The notes under the pieces were generated by a model, which was given only the letters and a program-made list of their open reading frames with translations, did not search any database and was not told where the DNA came from. Positions 37,711 through 49,550 of a stretch of 64,000 bases of DNA are shown here, one piece after another. The stretch covers positions 7,812,071-7,876,070 of the forward strand of contig NC_037650.1 in NCBI RefSeq assembly GCF_003254395.2, read 5' to 3'. Positions within the stretch are counted from its first letter, which is position 1; each line of letters opens with the position of its first letter. The position numbers were made by a program, and so were the translations under genes. The stretch is from Apis mellifera (taxonomy: Eukaryota; Arthropoda; Insecta; Hymenoptera; Apidae).

Positions 37711-40233
37711 ACTCTCGAGACTTATCGATCGATCGATCATCGAAAAAAGAGGAAAACAAATAAAGGAAGAGAGATCGGAGAGCGATCCCATCAAAGATGA
37801 GCTATATAATCGCGATTAGCGCAAGATTCGTATCAGGTGTAGATCGAACGAATGACACAGGCCGCGAGCGAATTTGCGGGGGTGGAGCGGATGAGGAGCT
37901 CGCGGTCTGAAGCGGGAGATGGTGGGACAGGTTTCGGTGGCGCGGCGCGTCGCGACGGGAGCGTCGCCCTCAAAGAGCGTCGGCAATTAATTTTACAAGG
38001 ACGCGAAAAGGACGGGAATAAGCGGGCGGGCGGAGGGGGAGGCGGTAGAGGAGGGAGAGAGAGAGAGAGAGAGAGAGAGCGGAGGAGGAAAAGCGGCCCG
38101 TGTGTGGGCCGTGGTTCAGGACGGTCCGCGCGCGGGGTCCTCGCGCGACGATGGGTTTTTATCTGCACCGGAGTTGTCAGGCCAACGAGTTCTCTGCCTC
38201 GTTGCCTGGCCACTGGCGTATAATGTCCACCGTCAATATAAGCTGTCGGATGCTTTTTCCTAAATTGACAGATTTTCAATTTAATCAAGTTCCAATCTAA
38301 TGGAAAAATGCCCGATCTATCGGGGGATGTTCGGCCGTGGCTCGTCGTCTCTCTCTCTCTCTCTCTCTCCCTCTACTCCTCTCTTTTTACCTGCTCCCTC
38401 TCTCTCTCTCTCTCTCTCTCTTTCCTCGTACGTATTTCCGTGTACGCGTGTACATGCATGGCTTCACCTCTATATAACGCGTATATAACGTGTATGCGTG
38501 TATGGACGGAGAGCGACAACGACTGGAGTCTGAATGTTGTAGCCGCGGAGGGGCCAGATTGAAATAATACTTTTATGTTTAATCGCAATCGAGGAGTCCA
38601 CCGCTCCACCGATTGTGCGGAGCCGCACGCCGATCTCCGAGATTAATCTATTGATAAACATTCCATCACTCCGCGAATAGCAAGCGGGAGGAATAGACGA
38701 GCCGTCGGCCGACGGGATATCACCCTTCTCCCTCCCTTCCCAAACCCCTTCCACCGTGCGCTCACCCTTTCTCTCGCTGTGTGTACTTGTGTCTCTCTCC
38801 CTCCCTCCCTCTTCCTCCCTTTCTCTCTCTCTCGCTCTCTTTATCTGCTCGGATCTTTCCCTCTCGCTCGTTCTTTCTCCCCTCCTTCTCTCTCTCGCTC
38901 GCTCTTTATGTCCGTTCTTTTTTTTTTCTTTTCTTTCCTTTTTTTTTTTTGTAGGTTTTCGTCGACGTCGTTCTGGCTGCCTTGCTTTTACCGAACGCCG
39001 CTTGTCGAGCGTACCCCTTTTCTCTCCTTTTTTCCTCGCTTTTTCCCCCCCCTCCCCCCTCTCTTTTTTTCTTTCGATTCACTTCTTTTTACTCTCCTTT
39101 CCCCATTTTTTATTCTTTATTGGCTGAATAAACCTTTCGCCGAACGGCAAGCACACGATCGTGCGTCATAAAATCGCAGATTTTCCAATCCATAAAGCGA
39201 CGTCCACTCTCGGAGCGAGATGCTTTATGGATTTTCAAGTTTGGATAAGAGGGGGAGGGGGGGGTAAGAGAAATCGTTCGGCTAATTATCGCGGTATCGC
39301 TGAGATTTTTCGTACACGTGTTTCCTTTTCTTTTTTTTCTTTCTTTCTTTTTCTTTTTTTTTTTTTTTTTAATAAAACTTGTTAATTGCACATTGGATAA
39401 ATTTTCCAGTCGGTTTGATACTCGTTAAGATCGTATTGAAAATAATTTGCGTTTGAAAACAAGAAATTTAAAGCTACGTGTCGTAAATTCATTTATATCG
39501 TACAAAACAGACAATGTCGCGTTTGAAATATGAGTAACTACTTAGTCAGTAAACCAATTAGTTGGCAAGTTTCAACGACAACAAGTTTCTCTAAGAAGAA
39601 CGGAGGTGCTTGATGAACTGGAAACACAAAGTAGCAAATTGCACGGTATAGATGTGGTGGATGTGGCAAACCGTTTTCGAAAATACATATACGCGCAATC
39701 ACGATCGATATTCTTTACTTTGTCCCGACAACCTGTATCCCGACAATTTTTATTACCTCGATAATAATTTCATTTTCGAACGAATTAGAGATTCGCGAAA
39801 ATTTGGCTCGGCCGCCATCGAGATTAATTTTCAATACTTTGATAAGTGAAAAATTTGAGATTTCATTTCACCACGTTTCTTATCAAACGTTTAGCCCATT
39901 CGATTAAACTCCCTCCTTTGGAAAAACTCCCTGATTGAATATCAAAAATAAATTTCAATATCGCTACTCGATGAATGGAAAAAAATTATGTAATATTTAC
40001 TTTTTCTTCTTTTATTTAATTTTTCCCCGAAAAATTGCAAGCCGTCATCAGGAATCATTTAGAAGTCATCGAATCCGCGCAATCTTGTCCCGGAGTGGCG
40101 GACGATAATTGTGAAATTCGATCGAACCTCGATTGACTCGGTGAAATGAGGCAGCAGAGGTAATGAGATCCAAACGTGAAGCCGGTTTGCAGCGCCAGCA
40201 CCCCTCGTTTGCCTTCAATCACTTTCTTGACAG

Positions 40234-40437
40234 ATGCATTTACGGTTCTGGCCTCCTGACTATCAAGGTGGAATGCGCCTTAAGGCCCTCCTTCACACAG
40301 GAACTCAACCTATCGATCCATCGACCGGGTCTCCCGTACACCGTATCCGATCCTTCGCATCCAACCAGCCAACTTCTCGTTACTACGATGCTTTTTCGGC
40401 AGAAATCGTTTATAGATTCATAATATTCCAACTCTGA
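40234..40437 (+). CDS. Candidate orphan exon beginning at a splice acceptor
   Basis: Seen: a pyrimidine-rich stretch ends in TTTCTTGACAG, directly followed by ATG and an open frame of 67 codons with balanced composition (Trp, Pro, Tyr, Gly and Arg, no low-complexity run). An in-frame TGA lies immediately before the acceptor, so the open frame starts at the exon edge. There is no clear donor before the stop, so if real it would be a terminal exon. It is on the strand opposite the main gene and inside its putative intron. The reverse strand is also open for 167 codons here, which weakens the case. I do not recognise the protein. Chance remains a serious alternative. Confidence 0.2.
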   Translation: MHLRFWPPDYQGGMRLKALLHTGTQPIDPSTGSPVHRIRSFASNQPTSRYYDAFSAEIVYRFIIFQL

Positions 40438-43400
40438 GATGAACTCTGAGATGAACGACACTTTCTTCAAGAATCTCTTAAGGACACGTACGTGACGATG
40501 CATCCGCTCGGTTTCGTTCAAGTCGAACAGATACGTATCGACTTCGCCGATGCTGTTGGCAAAGATACACTTTCCACTCCCCTCTCTATTTTTTATTTCA
40601 ACTCGTGTTTCAAGGGTGTGGAGATGCAAGGAAATTGAATCTTGGATCACGACGAGGCCGCTGCGCCAGTGGAATGGAATCGAGGGGGTGGGCAGACTTT
40701 CTTTCCGTTGGTCTTTTTCACGCCGCACGCCGGGTGATTTCAATGCCCTCGATGGCGCTTCGACTTCGTGTATCTCGCGATAAAATCGATTATTACGAAT
40801 ATTCTTTCCTTTTTTTTTGGAAGAAAGGAGAGGGAGGAGATTACTTTTTGAATGTTAAATGTACAGATACGAAATAAGACGCTTCGAGAGTGACAAATGA
40901 ATATAAAAAATTGTAGCAAAATTTTATGTACAATTTTAGAAATAATTAAAAGGAATGATTCGAGGAATTGTTTGGTTCCAATAATTGAGGAAATGGAAGT
41001 AATAGTATAGAAGGGATATTTTTCTTGTCGATAAAGTTTCACGTTTCATACGTGTACACGGTGTATAATTTCTATATACTTTCGTTGATCGTGTTATCTG
41101 ATCTTGTTACGTACAGTTGGTATTCTAATGGGAGGAAAGATCTTAGGGAAGTATAAGCGTAACCTTTGCAGGATTTCTGCAAGTATTAGACGTAGATGGA
41201 ATCGAGCGTAACTGTTTCAATGAGACAATAAGAAGAAATAGCGAAAGCAGCGGATGACCATGAGAAAACCGTGACCGATAGCATTGAACACGTTATTTCG
41301 CATCGAAAACGTTTTCGCAACGACGTTTTTTATGGTTTTTAATTGTCTATCTGTGATCGTGTCTTCGCTCGCACCGTCTTTCTTTCACGGAGGAGTTTTT
41401 CAGTTGAGTGGCTCGCGTTTAGTCACGAACAGCCTCGCGCGCGTCTAACGAAAATCCTTGAAGGACTCTTTGTATTCTCGTTACTTATTATTATCGTTGC
41501 TGAATGACCATTATTCTCGCGAGAAGAAGATATTCCGTAATTAGAAGAGAAATAAGTACAGTGACATTGAGAGAATCATCAAGAAAGCGGCGCTCGATAA
41601 TTTATCATCATTGAACGGATCTCGAACGATTCCTCTTTCACATACAGACTTTCATCTTGGAAAAATTGTAATTTGATTTTTTAGAATTAAAATTAACTGC
41701 AATTTCGTGAAAATCTTTCTCGTTGCAAAGATTATATACATTAATCAAAAGATTCTATTATGTATACTGTACATATTTCTCTTTCATTCATCGAATTCTT
41801 AATTTCCATCTCTCCCTGTAATAATAATTTTCCAAACTTCAACTCTAGCTAATAAAAATTTCGAAAAAGGATAAGATAAAGTGAAAATCGTTTCATCGCG
41901 TCCCAAACGCATTTAAACTGCTTTGAAAAAGTTAAGAACAATCTTTAACAGCGATAAGTAAAGAAGAATCCGGACGATCGCAATTTCTCGCCGAGAATCT
42001 TTTCATATTTCAACCTGGAACCGCCACCGCCACGGCTGAAGCTCACATTATTATGTATGCTGTTAAACAGAGAGGAGGGGGAGGGCCTGTTTCTTTTTTG
42101 CGCTCGTAGTCGCTATGAAACACATTCCAGTTCTTTTGCGCGTAAATTGCACTCTCCCTTCCTCAGACACCCGATCCTGGGAGGCATTAAGTCCATGCGT
42201 CGAGTGTCCACGGATGGATGTTTGCCGAGGGGATAATAGTGTAATGGATGGAGGGAGGGGGGGGGGGGGAGGAGAGACGGAAAGAGAGGAGGAGCGTGGA
42301 CCAACGGATGAGACTGCTGTTTTCGAGACTTCTAGTCTCGAGGCTTGCCGCGCCTCGCGGTTCCTCTTCTGCTATACTATTATTCTCTTTTGTCGGCTAA
42401 TTGGCATCATTGTTGTGCATTGTTGGACGGACGCGAATTTGTCCGCGATGCCTGGAATCAACTGGAATCCCCGGGAAAAAAGAAACGCTTTTGTCGAACT
42501 TTAATAATACAACCGTCGAATGCGACCGACAATTAGGATTACGCGTTAATATCGGCTAAGCTCCGTTGTATGTATCGTTTTAAACGAGCTTCTGAAAATT
42601 TCCCCATTACGTGTAATCTATTGTACGCGTTTCTTTCTCTTATACGTACAATCTTTATGCCTACATACGCGACAAATCTATAAAATATAACAAACGTCAA
42701 AAAGGAATTTATAAGATTTCATGTTACGGAATACAAAAATCGAAAAAGTACCAAGAACGCTTCCTAACAAATTTACGAAACTGCGAATCGTTTCCTAACT
42801 TCTTTCTCTCGAATACCTATCAAGTAATTCACCGCTTACGAACCGAACAAAACGTTTCTCGTTAACAGAACCACCCATAAATATTAATTTCCCGCGTAGC
42901 ACGCAACTGGCTCCGTACACACGGACCTAACCTCAAAGCCGTTCCTCGATCGTGAGTCTACACCCAGTTTCCTCGATACCCGTGGATTATAATAAACAAT
43001 TATCCGTGAGTAACAAACGCAATCTCGCACAATATCCGAAAAAAAAAAAAAAGAATAAAGAAGAAATGAAAAATTTCAACCGAGACGAAGAAAGAGATCA
43101 AGAGATCGTAATAAAGATCGAGCGGTCGATTCTTCGATACAGATTACAGCCTGATAAATGATCGACGCCGCCTATTGGATGGTGGGGCGGGTTGGAAACC
43201 GTGATTAGACTTTACTCCGTGCCGTGGAACGCGGAAGTGTTTCGTGCAAACGCTTAAGCAAATGTCGTGCGCGCATAAGCGCGGTGGAGAAGTCGTATAC
43301 CGCGGTGGTACACACGCCGTGTAGTACGTACCCGTTAGAAACTTTGACATTCTATCCGCTACGATTTTCCCACGGGCAAACCGATCCACTAACGGGAGCA

Positions 43401-45141
43401 CCATTTCTCCGCCTGTTTTAAGGTAATAACGCATAAGGAGTCGGGAGGGAGGGAAGAAGGGAGGGTCTTCGTTCTCTTCTTAATGCACGGTGTGCATCTC
43501 CGTGTATGGAGATTAGATTGGCAGAGAGTGTAAACGAGGGTAAACTGAACGTGTAACGATAACGCTTTTGTCTTTTTTCTCCCCGCCTATACGTGGGCTT
43601 AGAAAGTCGGGAAGGGCTTAAGAGTGATCTTGTGATCGCGTGATCTATGATTCGGTGGAAATTTCGAATAAATTGCCTCCACGATTTATATACTCGGATA
43701 TTCGATATAATATGGGGAGAAATTGTCCAAGTCGAGTGAAAATTTTACGATCGGAGAAGTTTCCATTCTAGAAATAATATATTTTATGACGTGCAAATGT
43801 AAAAATGGTTATTTCTGACGAGGCGATGTTCCATCATTTTTTTGAGGTTAGGGAGGAACATTCGAGAAGCTTTCTGGGAAAAATTATCATAAATGAAGCA
43901 TTCTCTGGTAAATCGTATATATATATATATATATTTGATTTATCAAAAATGTCTACAGCTAAAATTACAAATTTTTCGAAATTGAAATTGACTTTTATAG
44001 ATTTAAGTACATCAGACAGATTGTACTTAATTAAAAACGATCTATCAGAGAAGATAGCTAAGTAACTTATAAATCTTTTTCATCAATATTTCAGAAACGA
44101 AAAGATTGTCTTACTCTCTCGAGTAATTAATAATTATTTCATCCTCGACCTTAATTTTTTTATTACATTTGAAATGTAAATTCAATTAAAATAATACTGA
44201 GACAATTTCAATCACGTTCAACCAGGAAGCTTCTCAATTGTTTGGACATGTAAGGTTTGGGGGGGGGACAATTTGATTTCAGATTGATGATCGGGTATCA
44301 CGCGTTGTGCAATCTCTAAAGAAAGAATCAGCTTGGTACATTGACCCCGGCCGTCCACATGGAAGTCGTTCGACACGCTTTGTTTTGTACGTTAATCGTA
44401 TACAGGTCAGAGAGACCATTGGCCGATTTAGGTTGGGATGCGGCGCGGCAGCTACTTAACCAGACAATTGGTTGTCATTGACACACAAAACCGTTACTAA
44501 CGAGTGTGACGATCCTTTCGACTGAGGGTCTTTCTTATTAACGATCTGGAACGCCAGCCCACGGATACTACCCGTGGGGTGGAATCCTCGCGTTTGCCTC
44601 CACCCGAAATTAGTAGAATTGAGAAATTAATGTGCCCCGAATTGTGCAAATGTACAACTCGTTTCTCCAATAATTCGAAATATTTTCATCTATGTTCACA
44701 AGAATGCTCGAAATGATCTAATCTAAAATTCACAAATTATCGATTTCTAATTCTTTTGTAAAAGAAGAAATTTCCAATCGTAAAAAATTTTATAATTACA
44801 GCCTCTATAAATTTTAATAGCTGTTTCTATTTCTCAATTTTCTAAAACGTTTTCTCAGTCTTGATATCTCGTAAATACGTAGAAAGAGGGGAAAAAAATA
44901 ACGACAGTGATATAAATCACGATGATTAGCCACCCTTTTTAATTATAATACTCGAAGAATTTCCAAACCCACCCCATTTCAAATTTCCAACAAATTTCTT
45001 CGATCGAACGACATCCACGCGAACGACTGATTAAATATTATCCAAATTTAATTAATAATCGCCTATTTAACGAGCGTCGACGTAGCTCCGTTCCCGCGTT
45101 GATTAGAACGAATCTTAATCGATCACGGTACATTAATCCAC

Positions 45142-45163
45142 CTCTCTCTCTCGAGAGAGAGAG
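45142..45163. repeat. 22-bp perfect (CT)n/(GA)n palindrome
   Basis: A CT run meets a GA run at a central TCGA with eleven perfectly complementary base pairs per arm and no loop. On the transcript it lies 40 bases after the 5' splice site of the large intron. GAGA-type repeats are known binding sites of GAGA-factor-like proteins. Confidence 0.9.
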
Positions 45164-45203
45164 AGATAGTGGATAGAAGATAGTGGATTCATGGAGGACT
45201 TAC

Positions 45204-45499
45204 CTCGCTCTTGAGATTCAATGGCACATCACAGGGCGCGTCCAACTCGGCTTCCGTTTTCACCTGATGAGACAGCATACTGTGGCTGTGCCTGGGCGGC
45301 ACGGCGGTCGCCAACATGTTGGGATGCTGCAGATGCTGAAGACGAGGTTGGAGATGGGACTGGTGGTGATAAGGCGGCGACAATTGGGTGTTCAGAGTGC
45401 GAAGATCAGCTGGCGGGGAAGCGGGCGCAGCGGTACTGCTCTGTTCCTCCTCGGCCGAACCCTCTGCCATGTCAGCCTTGCATCCCGGGGACTCGTAAT
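45204..45499 (-). CDS. Coding exon of a probable transcriptional regulator (PLNLK motif)
   Basis: Seen: on the minus strand a 296-bp exon begins after an acceptor ending TTTGCAG and ends at GAGCGAG|GTAAGT. The frame is open throughout: two bases complete a split Asp codon, then 98 codons follow, ending in phase 0. The only early ATG is at 45468-45470 (context GACATGG). Numbering from that Met gives 89 residues: an acidic N-terminus (2-10), a Pro/Ala stretch, a His/Gln/Leu-rich segment (about 34-50), VKTE (70-73) and PLNLK (83-87) running into LKSE (86-89). Known: PxDLS/PLNLS peptides recruit the CtBP corepressor, and psi-K-x-E is the SUMO consensus. VKTE and LKSE both fit it. Inferred: this is the disordered N-terminal regulatory part of a nuclear transcription factor. 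No DNA-binding domain is visible, because later exons lie beyond the window, so I cannot name the gene. SoxD-, FoxP- or Hairless-like proteins are possible relatives. I am confident of the exon and unsure of the family. Confidence 0.75.
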
Positions 45500-45636
45500 C
45501 TGCAAATCGACCAAAACTCTCTAAGGACCGATCTAATAGTTGAAATCGCCGGCTGCGCGCCACCCCTGCTCCAATTCCATAATGCCAGGGATATCATTTC
45601 GCGATTGTTGGATACGTGATGACGTATTCGCCTTAC
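45500..45636 (-). other. Short 137-bp intron
   Basis: This is the interval between a GTAAGG donor and a TTTGCAG acceptor on the minus strand. Its length is normal for insect introns. A TTTCAACTATTAG segment about 40 bases before the acceptor can serve as branch point. The frame of the downstream exon stays open through the 3' part of this intron, so a longer exon form cannot be excluded from sequence alone. Confidence 0.5.
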
Positions 45637-45707
45637 CTGCGAACCACGTCTCATTTTCGTTCTCCGAATTACGTCGATAATTACATGAAATTGTTCTTGA
45701 ATTGAAA
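45637..45707 (-). CDS. Candidate short exon immediately upstream, coding or 5' UTR
   Basis: Seen: TTCGCAG|GTAAGG is a strong donor ending at 45637. The 137-bp interval to the next exon (45500-45636) has intron form, with a TTCAACT branch-point-like site and a TTTGCAG acceptor. Splicing is in phase 1, and the frame across the junction reads ...SENENETWFA|DYESPG, an acidic run that continues smoothly into the next exon. Two upstream boundaries are plausible: after TTACAAAG (exon to 45707) or after TTCAATTCAAG (exon to 45695). Both give a phase-2 entry. No in-frame ATG lies in this exon, and the frame is closed by TAA farther up. So either it is an internal coding exon fed by an unseen upstream coding exon, or it is 5' UTR and translation starts at the Met of the following exon. 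Transcript evidence would decide. Confidence 0.42.
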
Positions 45708-46110
45708 CTTTGTAAGAAACGATTCTTTCTTTTCTCTCGCCCCTTTGTATCATACGCTTATCCTTGAAAATTTTGGAAAGGATCACGCGAGTAAATATCA
45801 TAGATTCATTATGATGTATCGTGTATTCGGAGATGTGTAAAAAGTTGAACGCGCTTAGTCACTCATTTGTTATTGTAAATTTCCGTACCACGTACACAAA
45901 TAATTTTTCTTGCTCGAATCGTGTATCGCACCACCTTTGTTTTGTTTACGAAATAGCAGAGCCCACGGAGAATTGCGACGCAAATTTTCGCGACACGTGT
46001 GAATTTAATTTTATCGAATACGAATATTTTCCTATCCTATCTTTCGCACAAATTATAACAATATTAATTCCTGTTCGATAAAAATTCATCAATTGTTAAA
46101 ATGGTCCCTG

Positions 46111-46500
46111 ATAATATCTTAAATTCTCGAATTACAAAGGAAAATCGACGTCGAATTAACATTAAACACATGAAGAATCACACGAACCAACAAACTAGAA
46201 AATTATTAATAAACGAATCTATTCAATACAAATCTAAACTCATCGATTAAGATAATTGTTAATATAATCCTAAATTCTCGAATTACGAAGGAAAATCTAT
46301 TAACATCGACGTTGAATTAACATTAAACGAACCAACAAACTAGAAAATTATTAATAAACTAATCTACTCAATAAAAACCTAAACTCATCGATTAAGATTC
46401 CTGATATATTAATAAGTAACAATTCAAACTAGAAAATTAATTAATAAACTAATCCATTCAATACAAATCTAAACTCATCGATTAAGATTCCTGATACAAT
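46111..46500. repeat. Local tandem repeat, about three degraded copies (150 bp unit)
   Basis: Units starting near 46111 and 46261 share CTAAATTCTCGAATTAC, GAATTAACATTAAAC, ACCAACAAACTAGAAAATTA and AAACTCATCGATTAAGAT. A third, partial unit (about 46400-46495) repeats only the second half, and a fourth begins at 46493. All are AT-rich. Confidence 0.88.
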
Positions 46501-47110
46501 CCTAAATTCTCGAAGGAATATCGAATAATATAAACGAGTACACGATAAAGAATCGCGAACACTTGTTAAAATTATTAACAAATAATTAATAATTTGAAAT
46601 AATTTGTTACCAATAAGATCCATAGAATGGAAGGCAGCAACATATTTCGATGAGGCGAAACACGGAGCGACACGCGGGCGATGAGTCACATGATTTCGAG
46701 CACAACAGCGCGACGAGGACCTCTCGGCTCGAGCTCCGACCGATCACTGACCTTCCCGAGCAAATCTTCGATCAAACCGCGGATAGAAACGGCGCGATCG
46801 ACGGATTTCGAAATTGTCCCCGGGAAACTTGAAAGGGCAGCGACACGCGTAAACACGATACTAATTAAACACTGGCCTCTCCCGCCGGCCGTATCGAAGC
46901 GCGTGTTGCGCGCAGCTGTTAAGAATGCAGACGGTGGAAATTAGAAGGAGGTTCCCCCGTTCATCTTCCCCGACTTCAAAGCAAAAACATTTGGTCGATG
47001 GCATCGGACGAAAATGTTCGAGTAGAAGAGAGGCGAGGCGAGGATAGAGGGAGAGAGAGAGAGAGTCATGGCACCCGATGGATTCAAGAATAAAATCCTC
47101 CGACCAGAGC

Positions 47111-47124
47111 GCGCCACCTAGCGA
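47111..47124 (-). promoter_or_regulatory. CTCF-like site
   Basis: The minus strand reads TCGCTAGGTGGCGC, which agrees with 12 of 14 positions of the CTCF consensus CCASYAGRKGGCRS. It lies about 1.5 kb upstream of the small exon. CTCF marks insulators and domain borders in insects as in vertebrates. This is a motif match only, with no binding evidence. Confidence 0.35.
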
Positions 47125-47553
47125 CACCTCGCATTTATCTGGTTAATTATTTTTATCTAAGTGGCCTTAGTTAGTGAGAATTCAAGGGCAATGAGATCAT
47201 GACCCGCCTTTCCACTGGAACGGATCCTTCTTCTTCTTCTTGCTCCTTCCTCCTCCTCCCTCTTCAATCCTCTCCCTCCTTCCACTCTCCATCGCTTCCT
47301 TCTCCCTCCTCCCTAATCTCTCCTCCTCCCGGAGGGGCAAAATCTCGAGGGATCCATCGTCGAAAACGGCGCGGCCCGTGTACTTACTGAACGCAACTAA
47401 CAACATCTGCTTCTATTTTTGCGCTGGCCCGAGTCCAGCGCTTCACTTTTTTAAAAGCCGTGTGCGCCTATGACGAACGGCTGGATGGATGATCGAGCGG
47501 AAGCAGAACAGGGCTAGAGAGGGGTGGAACAGAGATTGTGTACGAAAGAAAGG

Positions 47554-47582
47554 GGGAGAGAGAGAGAGAGAGAGAGAGAGAC
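47554..47582. repeat. (GA)n microsatellite
   Basis: About 14 GA units after a GGGGGA lead-in. Confidence 0.96.
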
Positions 47583-49502
47583 GGGTGGCCGGTTTATTCT
47601 GGACAAATTATTGTCAAAGGGCGCACCTTCTCTGCCGGCCGGGCTACTTTGTTCCTCATAAAAGGCGTTTTATAATGGCAGACCGTGTAAATATTTCTCG
47701 GACGGTGTATTTTTTTAAAAAAGGAAAAAAAAAAAACGATACGACACCGTGTTCCCTATCCGTGATATATAAAGGTTCTCTTCTAGGAGGAGAGAGAGAG
47801 AGAGAGGTTGGTTCTAGACGTGCATGCATGCATGGGTTGGGATATGGAGATGTGTGTATGAGGTGGCTTGGCACCACACACACACACACCGATGTACACG
47901 TAACACACGTAATTGCCGTAGTTTTGTGTCTCGTTATCGGGGAATTAACGCGCGGGATTGCATCATTCGTGAGAATTTCTGGGAGAACCTATAGGCGGGC
48001 GGTTAATTGCTCGTGAAAGGCGCGAAAGATTTTCATGACGATTTTGCCCGACGATTTTTTCCCCGTTGCGTGGAAGAAGAATTCTATTCTACGGAGCGGA
48101 GCATAGTTAGGAGAAAGGGTTGGCCGTGTTTACACTCACTTGTGATTAATCGTTTTCATTGAGGGAATTATTACGGTTGAAATTTTGGGGTCATGGTTAA
48201 GCAGAGTGTAATTGTGGCTTGGTGATCTAATCGTTCGAGTTAATTCGAGGAGATTATCTGTGGAACGTCAAGTGTGTTCGTGGAGAAAGTTTGTGGAAGC
48301 GTCTTGCTTCCAGTAGTTGTAGATTTGATGTGCAACGTGTAAAGTGAGGGCCATTGATGCGAAATGGATGCAAAGGGATTCGCGTAATTTATAGAATATA
48401 AATTGTCTGTTGTCCAATATCGGTATAACATATCGGAATTATAAATATTTCACGAGTCTGATTTTCTTTATTGAAAAGAAAAGAAGAAAAAAAATAAAAG
48501 AAAATAGGTTATACGAAGTAGCCGGACAATTTTAAGATAGAATTTATCTAAATCTGTCAGTCAGGATCGTCATCAAACGTCAAATCTATAATAACTTCTC
48601 ACGTTCGAATAGCTTGTTCTGGAAAAGGATTCTTATATACGAGGAATGTAACATAATCCCGAGGAAAGATGGTAAAACCAGCATCCCTCGTATGAAATCA
48701 AACGTCAAGATGATTAAAATTTTCTCGAATCTATTGCCTGTTCTCCAAAATAAAAGTGAGTTACAAAGTGATAAGGATAGATATTCCTTATAGAAGGAAT
48801 CCAATCAAAATCATTTGTCACGCAAAACGAAACGACGATATCAAAATTAAAACCACAAAAGATCCCTCGAAGTCCACCGAGTATTTGACACAAAATCTTC
48901 AATCATTGCCAATTGCATTAAAATTATAAAAATTCCTTCGTCTCACTCTTTCCTTTCTTCATTCCCTTCTTCTTCTCCTCTTCTTTCCTTTTCACGAAAT
49001 AAAAAGAAAAAATAGATCAAGATCTTACGAAAATCTTACGAGATATCGAATCAATCATTTCTCGAACTCGAAGAGAGAGGATGGAAAAGCGAAGTTGCGA
49101 GTTAACTTCTCGCTAAACTTAACGCTGTCACGCATCCGACGCATACGCCTCGAACGAAACAAATCGGTCTTGAGCAATCCTCTCTCGTTCCAGAAGAGCC
49201 TGCCCGCTTTTCGACGATCCACCAACCGTGCCTCCCTTTTTTCCGTTTGCGGTCGTTAATTTCCGTTGGAATCATATTAATCGCTCTAGGGCTGCGCCCA
49301 TGAAATTACTAGACGCTTTAACCACCGGCTGTCCGGCCCGAATTCGTCCGCAACGATTATTATATCGCATCCTGAGGTATAATGCCGGGTATTCCGAAAG
49401 CTAGCCAATTAGTATCGTCGATTTGGATGCTTTAATGAGAGTGCGGTTTCATTAGCGTATCGGCATCGTTCGTTCCCTGCCTGCATCCCTTTCTCCCTTC
49501 AT

Positions 49503-49506
49503 CTCT

Positions 49507-49546
<40 letters not shown>

Positions 49547-49550
49547 TTCT
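49503..49550. repeat. (TC)n microsatellite, interrupted
   Basis: Two TC runs separated by GTCTT, both fully pyrimidine on the plus strand except one G. Confidence 0.96.

Larger units (their letters stand above)
37711..45203. other. Non-coding block next to the coding exon
   Basis: This is the part of the putative giant intron closest to its 5' splice site. It has a GA run (38059-38080), two TC runs (38343-38370 and 38399-38424), T-rich tracts (38915-38950 and 39330-39370), a poly-G stretch (42260-42271), a TA run (43919-43935) and the GA palindrome at 45142-45163. A plus-strand open frame starting at an acceptor at 40234 is listed separately. Confidence 0.4.

Noticed and set aside
47386..47406. 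Minus-strand donor GTAAGT with an open frame ending in it
   Set aside because: The exon-side consensus (TTCA) is weak and the adjoining frame is short and followed by purine repeats.
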